From Triglochin maritima (lineage: Eukaryota > Streptophyta > Magnoliopsida > Alismatales > Juncaginaceae), in contig OY821784.1 of assembly GCA_963682175.1 (NCBI GenBank), positions 28,439,621 to 28,503,620 on the forward strand: a DNA stretch of 64,000 nucleotides. The letters are read 5' to 3'. The notes beneath the pieces were generated by a model that was not told where the DNA came from, did no database searches, and worked only from the letters and a program-made list of their open reading frames with translations. Below, one piece after another: positions 9,294 to 20,147 of the stretch. Numbering within the stretch: position 1 is the stretch's first letter; each line of letters starts with the position of its first letter. The position numbers and the translations under genes are program-made.

Positions 9294-11349
9294 TGTAACA
9301 TCCTCAAATAGCAGAAGAATTTAAAATTTTATAACATACAATCAAACAGAGGATATTACTCAAATACAAGGAAACAGGTGCACTAACATATAATATATAT
9401 ATATATATATATATACATCCGAGTATTTCAAAAGTGTGATTACTTCCAAAAAGGCTATACAACAAATACAAGTAATCACTCCGACCTCAAAATGAGATAA
9501 AGCTGGATCTAGTAGCGGCACTCCTCTCCTCGGTCACCACCCCCCTTAACGCCTATCCCGGCCTGAAAAGCAAACATGCAACAATGCCTGAGTTTCCAGA
9601 AGGAAACCCCGTATGCCAAACTCTACAATGCATAAAACTGGATCACTCTAGCATGCAATTCTAACAACAAAGAAAAGCATAAACAACAAGGCTGGGCTCC
9701 AGGGCTTTTTCACCCAACCACAACACACACCACAGTTACGGGGCTCCAGAGCTTTTTCACTTAACCACCGCAACACTCAACCTCGTCAAGCTGGGCTCCA
9801 GGGCTTTTTCACCCAACCGCAGCTACTACGACACGACCAGGGCTCTAAGGCTTTTTCACCCAACCCGAACGTCTAAGGTCTCCAATGCTTTTTCACCCCA
9901 CCCTTAACACGCGGTCCATGCTCAGGCTCCAGGGCTCTTTCACCCAACCTGAACGCACTACGAAGCTCCAAGGCTTTTTCACCCAACCCCGCACAGACTA
10001 GCAAGGCTCCAAGGCTCTTTCACCCAACCACAGCTCTCACAACAATTACGAGGCTCCAGGGCTCTTTCACCCAACCACCGCAACATTTGTGCTCACTTGC
10101 ACACTTTCTGAAAGAACATCGGCACCACAACTCGCCTCACACAGACGACCACAACAACCGCACCTCCAATGTGCAAAACTGGACACAAACGGTCGACCGA
10201 ACCAAGAGTCATGGTCGACCGAATCTCACTAAAATAGGGCAATTGTCTCGACCGGCACTCCATCGGTCGAACAATTCCCACCAACAACACACGTTCGATC
10301 GAACCAAAGTCAGGGACCGATCGACCGTTTAGAAGGTCACCACCCAGGTTCAACGAACAAAACGATCAATCTGTCGAACGGTAAAGGGGACCGTTTGACC
10401 AAAACCCACCAGTAAAATCCACCATCGGTCAACATCATCAACCGATCGAACCCCCGAGCACTCTCGGTCGACCGAATCGCACCAGTAAAATCCACCATCT
10501 CATCCAATCAACACTTGTCGACCAAACCACTTTCGGTCGAACAAACCACTATTCAACTTAAGTCATCGGTCGGACGAGTCAAACAGACGGTCGACCGTTT
10601 GGATGGTCGACACCCCAACCGACCTGCAACAGTGCACACGGTCGAAAGGCAAGGGGGTCATTCGACCGAAACAAACCAGGCTTGCCTTAAATGCACAACC
10701 GGTCGATCGCCCAAGGGCATCGTTCGATCGGTGTGAGGCAGAAACCCAAATTCTCACTAGGCGAGGTCGACCGATCTAGCAGTAAAATCTGCTGCACGTT
10801 TGCTCGCGACGAGCCTTTCGGCCTACCGTCGACTTTCAAATACTCACACAACAAAAGTGAGCTACAACAACTAGTTTGACATACCGTGAAGGTTTGAAGA
10901 AACCTTCGAAGAACCTCGATGGCGCTTCCACGAGCACTTCTCCCCAAAATCACGATCCACCGATGACAAGCACACCTTCACCCTCGAAAATCACCTCGCC
11001 ACCCCCAAACACCGAGAGAGAGAGACGGATTGAGAGAGAGAAGGAAGAAGAATACAAAAGAGAAGAGTTGGTTGAGAACCGACTTACCTCACTACTCAAC
11101 CCACGCTTGCCGATCAACACTTCCTCGCCGGACACAACACCTCTCGCCGGACCTCCACTGAGAGAGAGAGAGAGAGAGAGACGTAAGAGAGTGAGAGAGA
11201 GTAAAGTGGGAGAGAGAGAGAGAAATCACCGTATAAATACCCTCCACCACCTCAATCCTCACCATCCCTCAACTCCACTCCATCTCAACCATCCATTCTA
11301 AACTCCTCCTAAAACACAATTAAAAGCCAATTAGGATTAGGCTCTCACA
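9294..11349 (-). repeat. 5' LTR of the chromovirus, with internal minisatellite
   Basis: A 2056-bp LTR. It holds a TA run (about 9396-9413), an imperfect minisatellite (9695-10085), a cluster of GGTCGACCG and variants (10186-10775), and GA-rich microsatellites (11018-11222). The right end (TCTCACA) is followed by the target duplication GTAAC. Confidence 0.85.
9695..10085. repeat. Minisatellite, nine units around GGCTCCAGGGCTTTTTCACC
   Basis: Nine units of about 37-52 bp. Each has a conserved core GGCTCCA(G/A)GGCT(T/C)TTTCACCCAACC followed by a variable ACAC/GCAC-rich spacer. Only the core is conserved, so this looks like a constrained or recently expanded motif, not a simple tandem duplication. 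Confidence 0.8.
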
Positions 11350-11354
11350 GTAAC

Positions 11355-11766
11355 ATTACTATATAACAAGAAAAACATTATCACCTCAATGGAAATTGAG
11401 GCCCAAACATACCTGTAAGGATGTAATTAGTGACATCACTCACTTTGAAACTGTTTCCTTCCTCTTTCTTCCATCATTTCTTCTTCCAACATCACTTGTC
11501 TATGTTATAAGACTTAATGATTTTTTTCGTAAGCACTTGTCTATATGTGAATACGTCCAACTTGTCTTTGATTTCAACATATGACAACAAATACTTCCAA
11601 AATAAATATGAGTACTAATTGTTGTTTGCCAAAATTAGAGAAGCCTTTACTAGGGTTGACCAACTACACCACACCATCTTCATCACATGCTTCTAAAGGA
11701 ATAAACCCTAACCACTTAGACCACCCATTGTTGGCAGGAACAATGAAACTTCCTCTTGGTGGTTAG
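11355..11766 (+). pseudogene. C-terminal coding remnant and 5' flank, tandem-unit copy B
   Basis: The stretch 11581-11766 reads in one frame to TAG. Its last 25 codons (GINPN...HPLLAGTMKL) match copy A at 3638-3715. Upstream, 11398-11490 (GAGGCCCAAACATACC, then a CT-rich stretch) is repeated at 12797-12895 as the start of a third unit. Protein family not recognised. Whether 11396-11580 is 5' leader, intron or coding is unclear. Confidence 0.4.
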
Positions 11767-11863
11767 CTGTCCACACCAATATACTTCATTTGGTTTCAAC
11801 ACCTTGCCCCTTCTCTCTTAGATATTTAATAATTATGTGGTTTACAAAGAATAACAAAGAATA

Positions 11864-11946
11864 ACATAGACGTCGGATCTGGGAGTGCTTATATCCGACG
11901 TATACTCCCGTACATCCGACGTATATTCTTTTTTTCTGTAGTAGTG
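11864..11946. mobile_element. Orphan 3' end of a CACTA element
   Basis: These 83 bp match the last 85 bp of the CACTA element at 61990-62073, including the inverted ATCCGACGTATA words and the terminus TTTTCTGTAGTAGTG. No partner end lies within the neighbouring few kilobases, so it is a relic. Confidence 0.75.
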
Positions 11947-12009
11947 TCTGGAAGCGTTAATAGCTAACAAGTGATGATGTCAAATGTGTCTGAGAGTGAC
12001 TGTGAATAT

Positions 12010-12053
<44 letters not shown>

Positions 12054-12947
12054 CATACATGGTATATACTTCTTATCAACAAAACGAATATATGACTTAA
12101 AAATTGACATTAAAATTGCGTTTAATTCTTAAAATAACCTTCATTCTTTTATAGTCTTGTCAACAACTCGTCCACAACTCTCCAAATCACGATAACACCA
12201 ACTTAATATAATTAAACAGTCAAACCCCAATACCAAGTTAAGTTTAGACAGATGTTTTATGGGACATTGAAGCTCTTTCTTTTTCCATATTCAAATATAG
12301 CTAGGCTTCCATCATATTCTGCTTTATAATAGTATCCTTCAGTTGAAATCCATGATAAAAAATTATCCATTCAACATAGCTACTAAATGCATAATTGATG
12401 CTAACATATGTATACATAATAGATGCTAATGTGTGATTTCTTAGAAATAACTAACAACAATCATCACTGATATTTCCATTAGAAGACAAAACTAGCCATC
12501 CTCTTTACGCAGTTCTCAATTTAATTTATTTCAATGTCTCCTATTTTTCCGATGTAAGGGCATCCAAATAAAATTTGAAGCACTTCGTGAGAGAGTGGGT
12601 AAAATAGTGAAGTGAGAGGCTTAGCAAACAAGAAGAAATGAGTTAGTGGGTATGTATACGTAGAAGTGCTCAGTGATCAATTAACATAATATTTATTAAA
12701 TGGCTCATGTCAACACATGAGCCGGAGTTACAGACTTAAGACATTTTATGTTAAGAAAATTTAATGTCAAATCACAACACTAGAATGTTATTTTAAATTG
12801 AGGCCCAAACATACCACCTTGGGATGTAAGAGTCATCACTCATCTCTGAAACCCATTCCCTTCCTCTTTTCTTCCATCATTTCTTCTTCCAATTCGAAGG
12901 CATGTCACCCATCTTAATCGGTTTTCTCATCTTCTTTTGGTTTCCTC
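11947..12947. other. Tandem-unit spacer, copies B and C
   Basis: Host-like spacer including a (TA)n microsatellite (12012-12051). Patches at 12120-12330 resemble 3925-4345 in copy A. At 12797-12895 the start-of-unit sequence seen at 11398 recurs. No open gene seen. Confidence 0.5.
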
Positions 12948-13531
12948 TGTTGGATTATTGAGTTTGGGCTAGGCCCATGAATAACTCAAATGAGTAAATC
13001 CAATGTTGAGTTGAAGATAAGAACTATTGCCCCATGTGCCATGTGCCCACCTCACTTTTAGTCCCACAATGGTAAATCTAAGAAGTTGGAGGATGTCGAT
13101 AAACATCATCTTCACTTGACCCTTTGTAGGTGGAAAGAGAGGAGGAGAGAATTCTCCACACACGCTCGCGCGCCCGCCTGTCCCGTCCGGTGCGATGTGA
13201 GACAAGGCGAGGTAGCGGGGGTTTTGGGGGAAATTAGAGGCTTTAACCTCAGGGTGATGGGTGTATATTTTTGGACCTCATGTTAATTGCAATTATATAC
13301 ATATAAATCATAGTTGGTTTCTTCCTGAATAAAAACACACGTTTTTATTCTCATCCTCCCTATACGAAAATCGTTCCTCTCTGACGATTTCCAATCTCCA
13401 AATCCAGAGTTCTTCTGCAATCGATTCTTGTGAAGTTCTGCGTTGTTCTCGTGGTCCGTCCACTCCGTCTGCGCCCAATCGACGGAGAAACTGTTCTACC
13501 CTGGGAGAAAACCGACAGACCATCAAACACA
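12948..13531 (+). repeat. Copia-type LTR
   Basis: Begins TGTTGGATTATTG and ends CAAACACA. It contains the phrase AGTCCCACAATGG, common in plant Copia-type LTRs, and is followed one base later by TGGTA (13533-13537), the first five bases of the initiator-Met primer site TGGTATCAGAG. The rest of that site is absent because an Athila-type LTR starts at 13545. The matching element body is not found downstream. Confidence 0.6.
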
Positions 13532-14561
13532 CTGGTATGTGTGCTGATTGACATCATTTCATGCTTATATTTGTATCTTATATCCATTATGTTTCACCTA
13601 AACAATGCTACGTGACGAGTTTTATGTTTGAATTTCAGAAATAAATAGGTTTGAAGGAAGAGGCATAAAAGGACCTAAAAGCATGAAAAAGGACTGAGTT
13701 GAGAGACTCAATGACTAAGATTCAAGATCGAAGGACCTGAAAGTAAGATGAAAGGACCAATGAGCAAACAAGAATACTTCACACCATCATGGGGAGTATT
13801 TTGGCGATTCTATTCGGGTCGGAGCTCCAACAAGCAAAGTAGATGCATCAAAGACAAACAAAGCCTTCCAGAAAAGCCCACAAGAAAATCCAGAGCGATC
13901 CAAACACTGTAGACCGCTAATTAGCGGTCCAACACCGCTAATTGGTGGTCATTTTTGGTCCGGATCCGCTACGATTTATGTGGAGCGTGTATAGTGTGTA
14001 TGTAGTCTATTTCTGGTATTTGTTTAGTCCCATACCGGGGATTGTCCCGGCTTACCTTTTTATATTGCTATAAATAGAACTCTTCACCTTCTATTGTAAT
14101 TACTCATTGCTTGGTGGCATTCTCTCTACTTGGAGTAAGCCTTGGAGCAAAATCTCAAGGTGGAGAAGAATGCTACCTTCAATGTGAGTTATTTAATAAA
14201 ATAATTTTTCCATTGTTTTTGTTCTTATGTTGTTTCTTTATGCATGCTTAGCTTAGTTTTATTTCTTTTATTCTAGCGTAAAGTAGTTAGAATGTTTCTT
14301 TTCTTCTTTAGTTTAATTGTTAGAGTAATGTGTAGTGAGTAGATCCATCCCTATTTGGGGGTGGAGATGATGTTCATACATGCATTAAAGAATGGATATG
14401 AATGCTTTATATTTTGATTGTGTTGATAAATGTGAATCAACTAGGTTAGTGAATGGATTGATAGGTTTTGTCATGACCTTTAGACACTTGCTATGCATGA
14501 AAACACTACTTACATTTGTGCCTGTAGAATGCATTCTTCAACATCTTTTTACATGTGTGCA

Positions 14562-16124
14562 TGATTGATACGTTTAAATTAACCGCAAGTGCACGGCCGC
14601 GTTAAAGCGGTGGCAAATACGGGTCAGTCCACAGGGAGGTGTGTCGACTTTAGTTTGTTCGAAGGCGAGTGGTAAAGAAAGGAGAGAAAGGAGTTATGAT
14701 CTACACGACACTACAATGCGAAAGGAAATGGAAAATAAGCAATAAAACTAAACCCCAAAGGGGGTAGAGAAAGGAGTGTGAATACAAAGATATGTGTATG
14801 TGTGTGTGTTCAATTAAGCTCCTCACAATATGTAGTGCATGAAAATCATAAAACTACATCCAACTTTGCCTCCACATGAAATAAGATAAGATCTTATCAT
14901 TAAAACATACAAGACAATAATTGGAATGAAGCTAAATGAACTCAAGTATAAAGACCAAACCCCACTATGCCTCTATATGAAATAAGATTTACCCAATCAT
15001 TAAAATATACAAGACATTAATAAAGGTAAGGGCAACAAGAGCACATACACTACAAGGCATGTTTCCTTTATCAATTTCATCCTTATCCTCACCTCATCAT
15101 TCCCCATAAAATAGGTTCACTAGTCTAAGCATAAGCTAAGCTTCATTCAAGAGCATTAGCATATCAAAGACAAGAGTGAAATCCCATTAGATGGTTATGG
15201 AAATCATATAATGTTCAAAGGATTAAGATAACACACACCTAATACATCACATAATCACATCACATATTTCTCCACCCCCCAAATGGGGATGAAACTACTC
15301 ACTAATCATTACACTAACTACATTAACAAAATGAAACATTGTATTAAAATGAAATTAAACTAAGCAAGCAAGAAATATTAAAGAAGCTAAAAGGAAAGGA
15401 AAGTAAAACTAAAGAAGCAAGCAAGAATTAAAATACAAGATTAAAAGAAACTAAGAACAATTATTTTATTAAAATGACTTACATTGAAGGTAGCATTATT
15501 CTCCACCTTGAGTTTTGCTTCAAGGCTTACTCCAAGTAGAGAGAATGCCACCAAACAATGGGTAGAATACAATGGAGGAGGAGGAGTTCTATTTATAGCC
15601 ATAGAAAAAGGTAATCCGGGACAATCCCCCGGTATGGGACTAAACGCATACCACAAATAGACTAAATACATGCTAATACAACACCCGGACAAGTCTTATC
15701 AGATTTGGATCCAAATGGACCGCCAATTGGCGGTCTTGGACCGCAAATCGGCGGTCTATAAGTGTTGGATCGAGTCTGAATTTTGGTGGCTCGGTTCTGG
15801 AATGATTTCTTGGTGTTTGATGAACCCAATTCGGTTGTTGATGGTTGGGCCCGGATTTAATTGCCAAAATACTCCTCATGATGGTGTGGAGTTTCCTGAT
15901 TTGCTCATTGGTCCTTTAGGATTTCATTCGGGTCCTTCCCTCTTGCATCTCAGTCCTCAAGTCTTGCAACTCAGTCTTTTTCCTTGCTTCTAGGTCCTTT
16001 TACGCCTCTTCTCCTCAATCATGTTTATTCCTAAAACTCAAACATAAAACTAGTTACGTAGCATTGTTTAGGCTCAAGATAATGGATATAAGACACAAAT
16101 ATATGCCTGATATGATGTCAATCA
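14562..16124 (-). repeat. Solo LTR, Athila-type, inserted inverted into LTR of element A
   Basis: The plus strand begins TGATTGATACG and ends GATGTCAATCA, so the ends are inverted TGATTGA/TCAATCA. The flanks GTGCA (14557-14561) and ATGCA (16125-16129) are a 5-bp duplication with one mismatch. The sequence is the inverted counterpart of the surrounding LTR: 15480-15660 is the complement-like match of 14000-14190. Minus-strand TATA-like CTATAAATAG lies near 15590-15600. Confidence 0.8.
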
Positions 16125-16385
16125 ATGCACACACTCCACCCGTGAGGTGTTTTCCATTTCTGATTTCCAGCTTTCAATTTCCCTCACTTTTGTTTTCCTT
16201 ATTTGATGCTTACTCGTTCAGTGTAGTTAGTCTAGTTTAGCGTAATCACAACTTCTTCCCCTATTTTCCCACTTTCCTTCGAACAAACCAGAGTCAACAC
16301 ACCTCCTTGTGGATCGACCCGTATTTGCCACCGCTTCAACGCGACCGTGCACTTGCGGTATTTAAAACGATTAAACAAGTTTTTT

Positions 16386-16403
16386 TGGCGCAGTTGCCGG
16401 GGA
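16386..16403 (+). promoter_or_regulatory. Primer-binding site, tRNA-Asp
   Basis: TGGCGCAGTTGCCGGGGA lies 8 bp after the LTR end (16377). It differs by one base from the tRNA-Asp priming site TGGCGCCGTTGCCGGGGA typical of Athila-type elements. Confidence 0.85.
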
Positions 16404-17505
16404 GGTGTCAGTCCAGACTCTGGTTTCGACGATTCGTGTTTTGTAGTTTTCTTTGTTTCAGGAGACTCACATTGGGAAGGGGAAGCATCTGGTGATGTTT
16501 GGAGGCGATCTGAGACTCCAAGACCGCCAACTGGCGGTCTGGTAATCTCCTTTCACCTCTTTATTTCTGTGGAGTGTTGCTATAACTGAAGTAGAAATCT
16601 GGGGTCAATTTGGCATGTTCTGACTTTTAGTTTGCCCCCAGATCAATAATCAATCTCCCTTTAAGCAACTTGGACCTTAAAACCCAAAGCAAAAGATTAG
16701 GCATTCTTTCTTGTTTAGGTCATGCATCATGTACTCGACTTAGGCACGTAGATTGTCTTTTCTTTTAGCTTTACTTTCAGCTGCTGAGTGTTGGCGTGAG
16801 GTACGCGTTTCCTACTCTCATTCATGCATTTCGTATGAACATGCATTAGTTAGTAGGAAGTGCATTGCAACAAGTGTGAGTTGAGTGTTTGTTTGGAGAA
16901 TTGATTGTTAGATTAGGACTCCAAAACGCTACTAAGGAGGGGTTGTCCCATATAAGATAAGGTGGGGGATTTCATCACCCTTTCCTTCGCCCCAAAAACC
17001 ACACTAATCAAGGGCCTAATTTTAAAATCAAGTAGACATTGGCCCTAAGGATTTCGGGCGCATTAGGAGAGTGATCTGGTCCCGACCGTCATGGCCTGAT
17101 CGGTGTTGCCCACTCTGTCGATAGTAGGAGAGACGAGATCTCCGGATCTTGACTCACTTGCTGGTCTTTGTGGTCCTCGTCGTAGGGAGGTGAGACGTGT
17201 TGAGGCCGTGTGACCTCGCAGTTAGGCATCGTCTAGCTGTAAGGACCTATAGCGACCTTAGGACTGTTTGAGCCTTGTTTGCTTGTGTGCTTCTACCTGT
17301 ACCCACCCGCCGTAGCATCAGGACTTCTTCCCTTCTCTCCTGAGTCATTCCCTCTCTTCTGTGTCCCTCCGTCCTCTCCTCTACGCACATTTTTTGTTTA
17401 AAAAAAAGTTTTGGTTTATGTGCGTGCACCATTGTGCATGCTTGCGTGGGCACGAGACGAGAGTGGCCATTTGTCGTCAACCCTGCTTCAGTAGTCGATT
17501 TCTCG
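16404..17505 (+). other. Untranslated leader of Gypsy element A
   Basis: Non-coding leader between primer site and gag. Recognisable words (CAACTTGGACC, GGTGGGGGATTTCATCACCC) recur in the complement of 46600-47900 and inside the CACTA element at 56925-57740. Confidence 0.65.
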
Positions 17506-19554
17506 ATGCCTCCCTCCTCTCGTGTTGCACATAGTCTGGGTTCAATGGCTGCTCATTTCTGCGAGGAGGAGCAGTTGCTGGACCCACCTGTTCCACCTGT
17601 GCTTCCTGTTCTTCATGTGGTGGCTCCCATACCTCTACGTGATCGATGCTACCCGAGCCATACAGCTCTACCCTCATGCATCATATTGCCAGAGGCAAAT
17701 GGGAACCACTTTGAGTTTAAGCCTTAGTTTATTTCCATGCTCCCTCACTTCACTGGGAAGGGTGACCCCTATATCTTTCTTAGGGAATTTGAGGAGGTCT
17801 GTGCTATGTTCAAGCTGCAACAACATAGCACAGACTCCATCCATCTTAGGCTAGTCCCTTTTGCACTAAAGGATGATGACAAGAAGTGGTTGTACAGCAA
17901 CCAGGCGAATGCCTTTAGGACTTGGGATGAATTTCAATCTGCATTTCTCAAAAAGTACTTTCCAAATCATCGGACTCAAAAATTGAGGAACAAAATCAAT
18001 TCGTTCTATCAACTTGAGACCGAAACATTTCATGCATATTTAGAGAGATTCAAGGAGCTACTATCCTCATGCCCTCACCATGGCATCGAGTTGTGGTGCC
18101 TTTGTCAGATTGTCTACGAGGGTCTTCACATCCCGTCCCGAACGCTCCTTGAGTCCATGTGTCAAGGAGAGTTCTTAGGAAAGCATGAAGGGGAGGCATG
18201 GGCTTTCCTAGAAGACCTCGCTGAGAAAACCATGCAGTGGGAGAGTGTGAGGGAACCCCCAACATCATCCAGCATAGGAGCGAGGATCACGAATGCAAAC
18301 TCGACTAGATCGGGTGCCGCATTTGCTGTCGATACCACTACGGCCACCGAGGCGCGCATGGCGGCCTTAATGCGCCGTATGGATTCGATTGAGTTCCAAA
18401 ACCAACAAGGTGCACCTCACGTGTCCACATATGGTCCAGTTCCCTATCATTCATATGGTAGGACAGGTCATGTAGGAAGGGAGTGCGCGTCCATTCCTCC
18501 TGAGATGGAACATGTCAACGCCATCTATGATAGGGCTAGGAATGACCCATACTCATCATCTTATAATCCCAGATGGAGGAACCACCCCAATTTTTCATGG
18601 AACCAAAATAATGCCCCGGGTGGTCCTTCAAACTCCTCTCGACCACCTAACCAACCACACCAACCTCCCATGCATGCACAATCTTATCATCCACCCCAAA
18701 CTCAAATCACCAATCAATCGGGTTTCCCAAATTCCAACAATATGGAAACCCGATTCAATTCGCTTGAGACCTTGACTCGTGGACTTGAAAACTCAATGAA
18801 AAATTTTATGTCAACCACAAGTCAAGTTCCCACTTCAAATCAGCAGACCATCAAATCTCTAGAGCTTCAGATGGGCCAATTGTCTCAGTATGTACATGAA
18901 AGAGAGAGAGGGTCTCTCCCTAGACAGCGTGAGGCTAACCCCCGCCTGTACCAACAACAACACATGCAAAATGAGAATGTGGTACCTCGGGGGCGGCAAA
19001 TGAACCATGTGGAGGAACCTGTTCACTATGTCAATGCCATTGTAACCTTAAGGAATGGAAAGCAGGTTGACAATCACATTTCCTTGCCACCCCCACCATC
19101 TATGCAGCCCCTCAGTGGGAAAGGTGGTGAAGAAGAGGCTGAGGGTGAGGTTAATACACCAACGCCTCCTTCTCAGGCACCGCAGAAAACCTACCTGCCA
19201 AAAGCTCCATATCCTAGTAGGTTAACCAAAAAGCAGAGTGACACAATGGACAAGATATTAGAGGTGTTTAAGCAAGTGAAGGTGAACATCCCCTTGTTGG
19301 ATGTCATCCAACAAATACCTCAATATGCCAAAGTGTTAAAAGATCTCTGCACAACCAAGAGGAAGACCAATGTTCCTAAGAAAGCATTCTTGGCTACAAA
19401 TGTAAGCTCACTTTTGTCCAATCCCACCTACACAAAATACAAGGACCCTGGGTGTCCTACAATTCAGTGTACGATAGGGGACACTAGAATGAGTAATGTA
19501 TTGCTTGATTTAGGTTCGGCGATCTCCTCCCATTTTCTGTTTATCAACAGTTGA
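17506..19554 (+). pseudogene. Athila-type gag plus start of protease, one stop and one frameshift
   Basis: Reading from ATG at 17506 (MPPSSRVAHS), the frame has one stop (TAG 17725-17727) before the conserved capsid region (FTGKGDPYIFLREFEEVC, then SCPHHGIELWCLCQ). It continues to a degenerate zinc-knuckle-like C...GRTGHVGREC (about 18460-18490), Pro/Gln-rich spacer and the protease start (KYKDPGCPTI...LLDLGSA). Just after LDLGSA the frame shifts (about 19520), giving an early stop at 19552-19554. Gag packages RNA into particles. The single stop and single-base shift suggest moderate age. Confidence 0.8.
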
Positions 19555-20147
19555 ACTAGGAAGAATTGAAACCAACTAAGATCACCCTCCAATTGGCGGA
19601 TAGATCCATTCGTATTCCAAAGTGGATTATCGAGGACGTGCTTATCAAAGTTGGAGATTTTATATTTCCAGTCGATTTTGTTTTCCTCGATACCAATCCT
19701 GTTGCGCACACCCACTCTCAAATACCTTTGATTTTGGGTAGACCATTTCTGGCAACCTCCACTGCCTTAATTAATTGTAGAAATGGTCTCATGAAGCTCT
19801 CATTCGGTAACATGAGTGCCGAGTTTCATGTGTTCAACTCTGGTAGGCAACAGGAGCCCATGGACCAACCTTTAAATCTCAATCTCATCCGCCAATTAGA
19901 GAAAGCACCACAAAATCAACGAACACCCCTAACACCAATGCAACCCATTGAGAATGTTTTTGGGCCCAACGAAGACTCGTTGCCTGTCTTTGCAATGCAA
20001 CAGAGTGAACTGGCATCAAACATGAATGTCCAAAGGGAGTGTTCGTTGCATGATTCTGTTGAGACCATTAGTGTGGGGGACACACCTCATCATATGCCCA
20101 TTCCAGAATTAAGGTTTCTAACCTTCCTTATTCCCACGCTACATTAA
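19525..20147 (+). pseudogene. Athila-type protease, shifted frame, ending in a chimeric tail
   Basis: Continues the protease after the frameshift (LLPFSVYQQLN, then an in-frame TAG). From 19566 it is open: LADRSIRIPKWIIEDVLIKV, then IPLILGRPFLATSTAL, which is the conserved C-terminal part of plant Gypsy aspartic proteases. The last residues, after about 20110 (RFLTFLIPTLH), are read from leader sequence belonging to the adjacent CACTA fragment, not from Gypsy DNA. Confidence 0.75.

Larger units (their letters stand above)
7192..11349 (-). mobile_element. Ty3/Gypsy chromovirus (del/Tekay-like), internally deleted
   Basis: The element begins TGTAACATCC and ends CTCTCACA with an exact 5-bp duplication GTAAC at 7187-7191 and 11350-11354. 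It lies on the minus strand: 5' LTR 9294-11349, primer site, gag-protease and the start of reverse transcriptase, then a truncated 3' LTR (7192-about 7430). Most of pol and most of the 3' LTR are missing. The deletion joins reverse-transcriptase codons (…SPWG) to LTR sequence in a C-run (7427-7447) present on both sides, suggesting microhomology. Lineage is assigned from the protease/RT linker and the initiator-Met primer site. Confidence 0.85.
13545..20110 (+). mobile_element. Athila/Tat-type Gypsy element A (5' part)
   Basis: 5' LTR in two pieces (13545-14561 and 16130-16377), tRNA-Asp primer site, about 1.1 kb of leader, gag and protease. The coding part stops abruptly at about 20110 where CACTA sequence begins; reverse transcriptase, integrase and the 3' LTR are absent. 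The LTR was split by an inverted LTR of the same broad family. Leader sequence from 16650-17400 has a relative inside the CACTA element at 56925-57740. Confidence 0.8.

Noticed and set aside
12012..12051. (TA)n run, also 7291-7310, 9396-9413 and 35742-35767
   Set aside because: Ordinary microsatellites with no further structure.
12948..13531. Cassandra-type TRIM with 5S rRNA promoter
   Set aside because: No 5S-like internal promoter words were seen in this LTR.
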